A DNA stretch of 64,000 nt, taken from Lampris incognitus (Eukaryota; Chordata; Actinopteri; Lampriformes; Lampridae). The translations under genes and the position numbers were made by a program. Shown here one piece after another: positions 22,776 to 34,700 of this stretch (its first letter is position 1; every line of letters starts with the position of its first letter). The notes below the pieces were generated by a model, which saw only the letters and a program-made list of their open reading frames with translations, was not told where the DNA came from and made no database searches. The stretch lies in the NCBI RefSeq assembly GCF_029633865.1, contig NC_079217.1, positions 926,463 to 990,462 of the forward strand, written 5' to 3'.

Positions 22776-25700
22776 AACGTGGGAAAATATGGGAAACTGT
22801 TACACTTTAAAAAATACAGAAATTAATTTCCTTTTCCTGTTATGCCAAACAGATGCTCTGTCTGTCCTGCTGTTCTGGCTGCAACGTAGCTCTAAGCTCT
22901 GTTAGCTTTGTTAGCGGTTAGCTTCATTAGCTGACATTAGCTCAGTTAGCTTTTAATGCCGTGGAGCCATGGGGGGGGGGGGTTGGCTCGCAGGACTGTG
23001 TTGGCCACCAGCTACAAACAGCTAGCAGCCGACTAGCTCTCTGCAGCCTATTTCAACAGAGATTAACGTTAGCCACCCTCGTCAATAATTAGTTTACAGC
23101 ATCCTTTTCGGATTTTGACATGCCCTGGCAACTTCACCGCGATCATAAGTACATAAAAAATACAATATAAAAGCTACGTTACATCCATTTACATGTGGCC
23201 TTACTCCTTACCTCAGACTCGGGGTTCTCAGGTGTGCTGGTGGTTCTTAAAAGTGATGCAGAAGCGCCCTCTTGCGTTAACCACCGCAGCATGCCGAGGC
23301 CCTGCCAGCAAGCTGACTGTGACTGAGAGGATAGATGGACCGCTGCTGCGGGAACATTTCGGGTCTTCGTCGGTCTCGTGCTGATTAGCAAGCCAGTGAC
23401 AGTGAGTGACCATAGTGGCAGCATGAACAGACGCACTCTGATTAAATCGGCGCAAGGTTTAGTTTTCATTTGCTACGACAAAAGTCCCTTTCATCCTGGA
23501 GACGTCCCTGGGAAGATCTCTGATCGTCCTGAACACGTTCTCCATCGTCTCCAGGACGACGGGATGCTGTTAGTCTTGAGCCCTGCATGAGATCTTACGG
23601 TCTTCAGTAACGCTACGCTGCACTTTTCAGTTTCTTGAAACTCTTTTCTCTTGAGTGGCAGGAGAACACTCGTTGGAAGTGTGGCTGGAAAACTTTACTT
23701 CCATATAAGTGTGCAAGTTTTCATGTGATTTAATATCGCATGGTGGCCTTGGACCAATTCCTAAACCCATCAGAAATAAAAGGTTCCTCCCTCAGCTTGG
23801 AAAATGTAAAAAGATTCGGCTTGTCAGCCATTCTACCGCTACGACAGAATGCTCTCTCTACCTTGGAGTCCCATTTGAGCCCTGGATAGTCTTTAAACCA
23901 GCAGTGCTTGAAGGAGCTCTGAACATTTCTAAATAAGGACTTGGGAAACCAAATGTTTGATGATTTTGGGGTCCTCCTTAAGGTAGCGTCAAACCACTCC
24001 TAAAAATTAAACATCAGGAAAAACCAGTAAATATCCACACTGACCTAGCACCCTGCCTTTTAACATGCACTTCGTCATCAGCAACAGTTTACCGGAACCA
24101 CTTCCTTTGCAGTATCCAGTTCTCACACAGAACTTCAGAGAACACCACTTACGCTGCAAATCAACAGCAAACACAATGACACACTGTCGTAAGCAGTAAC
24201 AATCCTCATAGGACACAATGAATTTCTCATGTCTCTCCTCCCCCTCGTAACAGCCAGATGAAGTAGTGCCAGCATGGTAGACAAAGCTGCATAACAATGA
24301 TTCAAAGTCATCTAAAGGGATTTGTAAAATTTGTCGGGGAAAGGTGGGCAAAACAGGTTATAGTCATCCCAAATGCGAGTACTCATAAGAACATGCTGAA
24401 AAAGGATCAGAGCAGTATGCATAACCCACAGCATCCTCAGATTGTGGATGTGTTGTCACAGATTCTGCACAAAACTGAACAGCTTTTCTGTTTTTATCAC
24501 ATATTGTAAATATATTTTAATTATTATATTTCTTATATCTTTTCATGTTTTAGTGCAAATTTTTCTATTTTATATTGTTTTCTTGACCTTTGGTTTGTGT
24601 TTTTTTTTTTACAGTACTTGCACTTTTTTCGGCTATGTTCATTGTTATGCACCAAAACACCAGGTCAGATTCCTTGTATATGAAAACATACTTGGCAATA
24701 AACCTGGTTCTGATTCTGAGATGACTTCTAGGAAATGGCATCCCTTGCTGATCCCAGATTTAAACTGAGGGGCCGCCATCAGTAATGAAAAATAAGAGAA
24801 AAAGCTCTGCCTCAGCTGAGAGAGCGAGAGCCCAGTGAACAGTTTGACGTTTATTCAGCCAGAATGGAAGTCTATACTGCCATCCAGTCTACATCCCTCA
24901 CGGGTTGAAAATTAATGTTTTGAAAAGAGACAAAAGTTGTTCAAAAGACGTTCGTGGCCATGACCAGTGGCATGCTTAAAGCTAAACTATATGTCTGCAG
25001 ACATCTAATAGGTCACGACGGTGTGGCGCTATCTGTGGACGTTCTCAACAGGTCACTAGACCGACGAGCTTCTTAAACACAGTTTGTACTTTTATGGACA
25101 TCTATAATATGTCACTGACAGACGGACGGGCTGTCAACTTAGTTTTGACATCAGAGACATGGCCTGTTCACTGGGAAGGTAATTCATTAAACTAAAATGG
25201 CCCTGAAGCCGCAAGTATTTCAGTTGTCCTGCACTTAAGAGCCCTCTCTCGGTTGTATCCCCATGCATCTGACTTGGCGCCGGCCCACTTGACTCTTCCC
25301 TGCTCTGCTGTGCCGTCACGTTAAAGGTGGAAAAAGTTCTGACGTGATTTCTCTTTGTTTGTTTTTACATCACAAAAACCTGCCATTTTAACAGGGGTGT
25401 GTAGACTTTTTATATCCACTATATAATACTTCATTATGGCCATTTCTGCTTAGGTTAAATCTGGCACATCACAAATTATTAAATGCTCCATGGTGTTTTT
25501 TGTGAGATTGTTTTATTGTCTTTATCAAGTTCATCTTATTATGTTTCTTATTGTGTACTTTTATAGATTTAATTCCACATTTAGCTCCCTGGGGTGTTAT
25601 TATTTATTGTTTGTGTTATTTGTTTGTTTACATGTTATTGTGTTTTGTGTTCACACGCTTCTCCAAACAAATTGCCCGTAGCGGGATTAATGAAGTTGTT

Positions 25701-26045
25701 TGTATTGTGCAAACTAAAAAGGGTTCTCTTTCTGGAGAGACCGAGATGATCCATACATTCACAAGTGTTCAAGAGCTGCGGCCATGTTAGTTTGGCTATG
25801 TGCTTGCTGGCCTTGGACTCGGAAAATCAAGAGGCCTCCCACTGGGTTAATAATGCCACAGTCTAACATGCTAGAAGTAGGAATGTGTAAATTTGCTCAT
25901 GAAAGTTAACATAATCCTTTGCCAAAATAATCCCTTGTTAACTTGTTCCCTTGCTAACCAGCCAGCTAGCCAGTGCATTTTGAACTATTTGATGGTGTAC
26001 TCTTGGACATTGTTAAATTTATTTCCCTTCCTAACTAGTTCCTGT
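22776..26045. other. no coding gene established; upstream of tnfaip1, with repeat fragments
   Basis: 22890-22955 repeats gttagc/gctaac words and 22972-22982 is a G run. 23160-23600 is less AT-rich and could include a non-coding first exon (donor-like cagtgagtgac near 23399), unproven. 24690-24722 reads ggcaataaacctggttctga then ttctga, the look of a Rex1-type LINE 3' tail. 25385-25425 (ggggtgtgtagactttttat then atccact) looks like one Tc1 terminal repeat. The 114-codon minus frame at 24007-24351 has no family I recognise. Confidence 0.45.
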
Positions 26046-26099
26046 CCAGCCACATCCAGTTCTAGGGGAAGGGGAAACCAGAGAGATGGACAACGGATG
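26046..26099 (+). other. candidate 5' non-coding exon of tnfaip1
   Basis: A stretch ending gacaacggatg|gtaagtag (donor at 26100) follows pyrimidine-rich sequence ending in cag. An acceptor-like ctttggcag lies at 26220, ahead of the coding exon. This would fit a spliced 5' leader, but only transcript data could confirm it. Confidence 0.3.
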
Positions 26100-26329
26100 G
26101 TAAGTAGTCACAGGGCATTCTCCTTAACCCCTGCAACTGTATTCATTGGTAATATCCTTTCTGGTGCAGACATACAGAGAATTCTCTAGCCGGCTCTTTA
26201 CTTAAGAAAACCTTTGGCAGGTATGTGTTGGATCAGTGAGAGGCTGTGGTGGCCTCCCCAGCAGTTGTCAACACGGCGGGGGACCTGCGGACCTACGTCT
26301 GTAGGGTGGTCATCTACCTCCAAAGGGAC

Positions 26330-26576
26330 ATGTCTGGGGACAGCTGCCTTCAGCATGTTCACTCACAAGCTGGCTGCACCTCCCCTGTGCTTCCTTTAGC
26401 CTGTTCCAAGACCAAGACCTGCAGCTATCGCGGAGCAGTAAGCCTGGGGAATAAGTATGTCCGGCTCAACGTCGGGGGGGCCTTGTTTTACACCACCCTG
26501 CAGGTGCTGACCAGGCAGAACTCTGTGCTAAAAGCCATGTTCAGTGGAAAGAAGGAAGTTTTCACTGACAGAGATG
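26330..26576 (+). CDS. tnfaip1: tnfaip1 coding exon 1
   Basis: Encodes residues 1-82 plus one base of codon 83. Contains a variable Cys/Ser-rich N-terminus and the first half of the BTB domain ([20 protein letters not shown]). Donor gatg|gtgagc. The following intron is 4,318 bp and contains an AT-rich minisatellite, a MITE and an antisense LINE. Confidence 0.93.
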
Positions 26577-28744
26577 GTGAGCCACTCCCAAAGAACATTA
26601 AACGTTTGCTTCAACTGCAAAAGTAATCCAGTCTGTTTTATATTACTAGAAATTTCTTTTTATTCAAAGCCTAGAAAACATAGCTCAGTAGGCTCACACA
26701 ACACATACTGATAGTCTGAAGCTTGTGCATGTTAACATCAATATTCTCCATACAATGTTATATATGATTCGCATTTTATTTGTCTGTTGGTATACTGCAT
26801 ACTTTTCATAGAATTACCCACAAGTTCTATGTTCATATGGTCTGTATTATAACCCTCAGCTTCAGCTGTCACTTGGATGGCTGGAAAATTGAAAGGTACT
26901 GATGCAAGGCCTTTTAAGTGATCACCATCCGTCCTTTATGTTCCGCCTTGAGGAATGTAATGTAATTTTGAATAGTCCTCCCGTAGTTCAGGTGACGTGA
27001 TCATTATATGGGTCATGCATGAAAGTCCTCAAACCATGCTATTTCCCTTTGTTGAGAGGGCAGTTTTCATGTATGTCCTCTATTGTTTAACCTCTCCAAA
27101 AGTACACGGTGGACTTGGCCTCCTGCCCATATTGTGAGGGCTGACCTGGCAGGGCCTGTTGCCAGTCCTGAAAGTTTTTTTCAGCCATGTAGCTGATTAC
27201 TGGCTACTCTCCAGTCAGCTTCTCTAACTGTAGTGTTGTTGTCAGCATTGTCAGCTCTGCAAAATCTGAGACCACTGCTGGTCATGGCAGCATTGTGTAC
27301 AGATCAGACAATCTTGTCCCCAATTATTACACACCTTTCAGCTGTCCCTGTACATTTGCCCAACACATTGGCTTTAAACTCCAGGGTACCATGCATTCAG
27401 AGTCCTGTACCACCCAACTGGCTAGTTTTACCCCTTTGCTGGTTTCTCAATGTGCTTTTAGTAAACACTGAGCCTAATGAAGTCTACCTTTGTGGGATTT
27501 TTCCCCCCTTAAGACATATTAGATATATTAGACATATCAGATATATTACTAGACATATTAGGTATATTAGACATATCAGATATATTATTAGATATATTAG
27601 ATGTATTATTAGATATATTAGACATATCAAATATATTATTAGACATATAAGATATATTATTAGACATATTAGATATATCAGACATCAAATATATTAGACA
27701 TATCAGATATATTATTAGACATATTAGATATATTAGACATATCAAATATATTATTAGACATCAGATATATTATTAGACATATCAGATATATTATTAGACA
27801 TATTAGGTATATTAGACATATCAAATATATTATTAGACATATCAGTTATATTATTAGACATATTAGATATATTAGACATATCAAATATATTATTAGACAT
27901 CAGATATATTATTAGACATATCAGATATATTATTAGACATATTAGATATATTAGACATCAGATACATTATTAGACATATTAGATATATTAGACATATCAA
28001 ATATATTATTAGACATCAGATATATTATTAGACATATTAGATATATTATCAGACATATTAGATATATTGGATATATTAGACGTATCAGATATATTATCAG
28101 ACATATTAGATATATTGGACATATTAGATATATTAGACATATCAGATAGGGTCTGAGACAAACTGAATGTTGGCTGTCTCTTTCTCTGCAGTTTCTGTCC
28201 ACTTACCAGCTGTCTTTGCTATCCAACATGAACCCTCCCACACAACTTGCAATTCACACATCTTCCTCGGTTGTATGTAAAGGCAAAAGTATTGACCCCC
28301 ATCTACCAGTCAGCACGGGCTCTTCTAGTGCATTTGCTGCCAAATCCCACACAGAAGGCCAGGGTAGTGACATTAGATGCCCCTAACAAGTTTTGTGATT
28401 GATCACCTGTGCCTTCTCAACAACTATACCAGTGACGTCCAAATCTGCTCCTTTAAAGCCATCCTGTCGCTTTTCACTCCAACCCTCATTTAACACGCCT
28501 CGTACTACTAATTACCTACTGACCAAGACCTTGATTAATTGAGTCAAGAGTTGTTAAGTTAGGGCTGGGGTGAAAACTGGCAGAAGGGTAGCGTTCCAGG
28601 AGCAGGGTTGGACACCACTGCTATGTATGAACCCAGTGCCGCACTAATAGCAGTTTCCACAGCCATTTTAAAAGTGTGTGGTGCAGATGATTACTTTGAA
28701 TCACTGTTTTTCATGAACATTATCAAGCTAGGACAGTGTGAGGT

Positions 28745-28797
<53 letters not shown>

Positions 28798-31700
28798 TCT
28801 TTATTGCCCCACAGGAAACTTATTTTCACAGCCAGTACATGCACAGATAACCCACACCGCAACATGTGTGTGTGTGTGTGTGTGTTTGTGTATATATATT
28901 TATATATATATATACATATACACACACACACAGACACACACACATATATACATACATACATACATACATACATACATACAGATACATAAACACATAACAT
29001 TCATTCTCTGCCTGTATTCCAGCACATATACCCGTATCACACCCACAGATAAATCTGGCTCTATGCTCGGTCAGCGAGGCAGTTTGTTTAGTGCCGCTTT
29101 GGCAGAAGGGATAAAACTTCTGCCGAAGCGGTCTCTTCAGAGTGCTATATCTACAGCCTGACAGCTTTAGTGTGAAATATGAATGGACGGGGTAATCAGT
29201 GTCATTCGCTACTTGGAGTGCAAGGCGTGTGATGGTTCTGTCGTTCATATCTGGGAGTTTGGGTGCAGGGGAAGGGATGATCTTGGAGGCAACATGTGTG
29301 ATCCCGGTAAGTTTGTTTTTGTTGGAGATGGTCAGCATGGTATAGAAACGGGGAACAGTACAGCCGGATGGGTTGGATTATGCTTTTGTAAAGTAACAAC
29401 AGAAGGTGATGTGATGGGGGGGGGTGCAGAAAGTGCTCTGAACTTGGGGATAACGTGGAGCCTCTGCTGGGATCGTTTATGGATATCAGTGATGTATTGA
29501 TCAAAGCTGAGCTTTATTGTCTGAAGTGGGTCCCAAGATATTTGAAGTTGTTAACCCATTCTGCTCGCTTGCTGTGGATGGAGATGAGGTTCAGGCCAGC
29601 GAGGGGCGTGTTTAGTGTGTTAATGACCAGTTCTTTTGTCCATGTTCAGTTGGAGGTAGTTGTCCATGCACCACTGTGTAAAATGAGAACTGGAGTGTTG
29701 ATTGGTTGTGATGGAATTATTGTCAATAAGTAATCCCAGAATGGCAGCATCATCAGAGTATTCGTAGTCAGTATCATCAGAGTATTTGTAGTCAGCATCA
29801 TCAGAGTATTCGTAGTCAGTATCATCAAAGTATTTGTAGTCAGCGTCATCAGAGTATTTGTAGTAAGTGGTGATGGGTGAAGGGCTGATGCAGTTGTTTG
29901 TGTCGAAAAAGGGACTGAGGACACAGCCCTGAGGGACTCCAGTGTTGGTGGTGATGGTTGATGATGTTACTCTGCCTGTTCTTACAGCCTGTGGTCTGTT
30001 GCTAAGGAAGTTGTACACCCAGTGGATGAAGATTGGAGGGATGTTGAGATGGTGGAGTTTCTTGATAATTTTGTGGCATTGAATTGTGTTGAAGGCAGAG
30101 CTGAAGTCGAAGAGAATTGAAGAGAAGTTGCCAGGTGATTCCAGAAGTTGGAGGAGGGAGTCAAGGAGACATATAATTGCCTCCTCTGTCCCCCATTTTG
30201 CCCTGTAGGCAAACTGATATGGGTCCAGCTGTGGACTGACAGCTGGTAGGTTGGTGCACAGGATCGGTTTTTCCAGACATTTCGTGGCTATTATGGTGAG
30301 TGCAACCGGTCGGTAGTGGTTGGGTTCAGAGGGGTGGAGCTTCTTGGGTAAGAGTATAATGGTATATATTTTCCAGAGGGTGGGAATTGGTGCTGTCCTA
30401 TAGGATTCCCAGAAGATGGAGTAGAGGATGGGGGTGAAGCTCCATGGTGCAGAGTTTGAGCACCCTAGCCGGGATGCCGTCCAGCCCTGATGCCTTGCCA
30501 AGTTTGCACCTACCCAGCTGCTGTCGTACTTCCTCCATTGTGAAGGTTGGGTGTGGGCTGGTTAGAGGGGAGGACACTAAGCAGCTCCTCACAGAGTGGT
30601 TGTGAACGTCAAACCGTGTGTAAAAAGTGTTCAGAGTGTTTGCAAAGGTGGTGGGGTCTGTGATTGTGGAATGATCTTGAATTGATTTATAAGCAGTTAG
30701 TGTTCCTACTAAATGAAAGGCTTGTTTTGTGTTCATGCTGCTAAACTCCTGCTCCAATCTGTCCTTATATTTGAGTTTGACCTTGATAATGTCATGTTTT
30801 TACCAATTTAGAGCAGACTATTATAAAGTGTCAAGGTTATCTATGCCATATGTTGTATGTTCACCCACTAACCCAGTCTGTTGTCTCTATCCAGGATGGA
30901 TTCTGATAGACCGCAGCGGAAAACACTTTGGTAGCATCCTGTGCTACTTGCGGGAGGGAACTGTCACCTTGCCCAAAGGCCAGCAGGCTGTCCTGGAGTT
31001 GCTGGCAGAGGCCAAGTATTACCACATCCCAGGCTTGGTTGAGCTCTGCCAAAACAGCCTGCAAGTCAGTAGAAGCCAAAGTGACTGATATTTAGAATAA
31101 TGTTTTTTTCTATTCTCTTCTGTGATATTTTATCCCTTCTCAGTCAACATTATATTGCTGCTAAGCACCATCATTGTTTATATTTCAAGGATTTTAAAGA
31201 AACCCACATAATTATGTTCTATAAATAACATTTGAAATGGCATGTGAAAGAGGGCTCAAAACTGAAAGGGACCTGAAAAATCATTTGGAGAAAGATTCGT
31301 TGGCTTTTTGCATTTGATTGATTAGCATAGATTTCAACATTTTGCTAACCCAGAATAGATTAGTGTATTTTTTTTATGTAAGAAATGGAATTTGGGCAAC
31401 ATATCGCATTGCAAAATCTACTTGTCTTAGTAATTTCACAAGAACATGCCTTCATCTTGGTAATAGAAAAGTACAATTACAGTCACAGGGTGGCAATGTT
31501 GCATCGAGAGCATGGATGCCAAGGAACCGGAGGCTTTGACCCAGGCACGCCTGTGTGGCGTTTACATGTTCTTCTTGTGTGTGTTTGGGTTCCCTGTAGG
31601 CACTACGGTTTCCTCCCACTGTCCAAAGAAATGCTTTTTGGGTGGATTTGAGACTTGAAGAGGTATGAATTATTGTGCGCGTGGGCCCTGTAATGGATAG

Positions 31701-34700
31701 GCGGCCTGTCCAGGATTTCTCCGTACCCCCTAATGGCTACCTGGGCAGGCTCCAGCTACCTTAGCCTCAAATTAGATCAAACTGGGACAGACAGAGATTC
31801 ATGAGTTGTAATCATAAATCTGGATGTTATGGCCCAGGTCTGGAGAAGATTGTGTTTTTTAGCAGTACCCGGCCTTGATTATATCATTGCTTATGGGTTT
31901 CACCATGTTTTTCTCTGGAGGTGGTGGAACGGTGGAACGGTGTTGGGAGCTTAGCGGTTTAATGAGTAATGTTCTAAGGAGGTTTTCGAGTGCTCAGTTG
32001 TGCGTTGCCATTGCATTTGATTCTCTGCTGAGACTGTGCCGCCATAAGCCCTGTAGGGAGTAGAATCAAGATCTTTCATCCTTGAAGACATTTCAGTGCT
32101 TGGACACAACTGCACGGGGTTTGCTGAAGTGAGTATACCGCGGCTACAGAAGCAGACTGCATGTAGCACTTCGCTGTTGACAGCTGACTTGCTCTGGACC
32201 GGTGTGTGTCGTTACGCCTCAAGGCTGGGGCAGCAGTACGGTTTGCTGTGGTGCCGTCAGACCAAGACAAGTGGCAGTGCATATGTATCACCATGACAGA
32301 CGTTCACTGGAATGCCTTTTGGGCTGACAGTTGGTGCTTGAACTTGCCAAGGTTTAGACATCCCCCTGTTTCCATGGGGACAGATTGCACGACAGCAGCT
32401 CTTCTTTGAATCAAGCCCGCGGTGCATTCAGAGAAGCTTGCTCTGACTCTTACCATCCCGACGCTTTATGAATGAACATCAGAGGCTCAGCAGTTCTTGT
32501 GCGATGAGTAATTGTCACTCGCAGCTTTTAGTTGTGTGTATCTATGTAAGACGGAGATGTTTTGGCCACAGTCTCGTCTCTCAAGCATTGCTTGGAAACC
32601 AGCGACCGGTCCTAATTCAGATTCAAGACTGTCTGGTATGTTTCTCATCCTGGCAGGAAGCAGCAGGAGAAACTTGTCCCAGCAAAGGGACTTGCTCCCG
32701 GTTGTCCTGCTGTTTGAACTGCTGCGGACTTCCTGATGTAAACGTCACATGCACCTGGTTACACACAGCTTCTAGTTCGATAGAACATGGCCACTGAGTC
32801 TGCCTACACATTTTACCGGCCTGCTTGCTTTAAGTGTTTGTGTTTTTTTCTAGATGGACATTCAGCAGAAATGCTCCATTTGAACTTTGTCTGAAGATAG
32901 ACTAAGTGAAGGCTGTACCTGGGTGTGGTGGGCGTAAAGTCTCGATCAGAAACACTCACTAGTCACAGGTTCTTGTCACCAGATTAACCAGCCACTTTTT
33001 GCTGGTTTGCCGGCCACAGACGTCGATGGTGAGATGAGATGTGTAAGTTATGGTTGTTACCCACCACGCTGAGTTGTGGAGTCATTTCCCAGCTGCAGTC
33101 GAGGTTGGCTGTTTGTTTGGTTTAAATTTGCCTGGTAGTGTTTTGGTGACACATGGCATGTTGTAGATAAGTCTTATAAACTCCATTTCCAGTGTCCTGC
33201 TCCCCAGAGACCTGCTGGCGTTGGTGTCATAGACGTTTGTGTGTCCTTGACTGACAGGACAGTAAGGAGCAGGCTGTGTGTGTAATACCGTGTGTTGTGT
33301 CCTTGACTGACAGGACAGTAAGGAGCAGGCTGTATGTGTAATACCCGTTATCACTTCAGTTAAGGAGGAGGAGAGGCTCATCCACACTTGTGCCAAGGTA
33401 AGAAAGTGTGTGTGTGTGTATGTGTGTATTTAATGGAATACGTTGGATGCAGTGTTTTAACCTGTACATGTTCTTACTGTTCCTGTTGAAACTTGTGTGT
33501 AAAGTGTGTAAAGCTGGGTGGGGATACTGCATGTGTACATGTTCTTGCTGTTCATGTTGAAACTTGTGTGTAAAGTGTGTAAAGCTTTCTATCAACAAAT
33601 CACTGTCCCCTGCATCTGACTCAGCAGCACCTACTCCGGCCCCTCTTCTCCCCATTCCTCTTGACCTCCATCCCCCTCCCCCTGATTGCCGCCTCTCCTG
33701 GTTTGTTCCAGTTGCCCCCACCACTATCTCTGAACTCATCAGCTCATCAAAATCCACAACCTGCTCCCTTGATCCCCTCCCCACCTGTCTACTGAAGAAA
33801 TGCCTCCCTGCCCTATGCCCCTAACTCACCAAACTTTTCAATGCCTCACTGTCCCATGGGATTGTCCCCTCTGCCTACAAAACTGCAGCTGTCACCCCAA
33901 TTCTCAAGAAACCTGGTCTTGATCCATCCTGCCTCAACCACTACCAGCCAATTTCCAATCTCCCCTTCCTCTGTAAAACCCTGGAATGCATTGTCGCCAC
34001 ACAACTCCAAACCTACCTACACTCCAACAACCTGCTCAAACCCCTCCAGACCGGTTTTCGCCCACTCCACAGCACTGAAACTGCACTCCTTAAAGTACTT
34101 AATGACCTCCTCACCTCTGCTGATACTGGAGCCCTTAACATCCTCATCCTGCTCAACCTGAGTGCAGCCTTTGATACTGTGAGCCACAACATCCTGCTCA
34201 CCAGATTGAAAGATGTCGGTATTGAAGGCACCGTACTCAGCTGGCTCCAGTCTTACCTCTCCAACAGGTCACCCTTCATCTCACTTCACAACCACTTCTC
34301 TGTTCCATCCACAGTCACACAAGGTGTCCCCCAAGGTTCTGTACTCGGCCCGCTCCTTTTCATCATCTACATCCTCCCTCTTGATCAGATTCGCCGCCAT
34401 TTCAACTTGGACTTCCACTGTTATGCTGATGACACCCAGATATACCTCAGCACCAAATCCCCTCACAATCCACCCCTCTCTCACATCGACTCCTGTCTGT
34501 CTGCAGTTAAAGTGTGGATGCAGCAAAACCTCCTCAAACTCAACAGTGACAGAACTGAACTCCTCTTCATTGGCTCCAAGTCCACTCTCAGCCAAATCAA
34601 CAACCTTGCACTCACCATCGATGGCAGAACTGTCTACCCTTCCTCCCAGTCACGCAACTTTGGTGTGATCCTTGATCCCTCCCTCTCCCTCGAGCCACAT

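Larger units (their letters stand above)
28744..30790 (-). mobile_element. Rex1-like LINE, antisense in tnfaip1 intron 1
   Basis: Minus strand. 30757-30398 encodes [20 protein letters not shown], and 30501-29620 the reverse transcriptase ([46 protein letters not shown]). Then comes an expanded YSDD catalytic region. Post-RT sequence reads [16 protein letters not shown] (about 29400) and [17 protein letters not shown] (about 29290) in other frames. The 3' end, tgtggggcaataaagac then (TATC)n (28744-28798), is the usual Rex1/Babar-type tail. The 5' end is truncated and frames are broken, so it is inactive. A TG/TA/CATA microsatellite (28866-28982) sits in its 3' region. Confidence 0.8.

Noticed and set aside
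23179-23590. Candidate coding first exon upstream of tnfaip1
   Set aside because: Several frames overlap on both strands, none shows a known domain, and the tnfaip1 start at 26330 is well supported.
33258-33313. Upstream acceptor of the duplicated exon 3 as the normal splice site
   Set aside because: Its use shifts the frame and reaches a stop, whereas 33314 restores the conserved protein.
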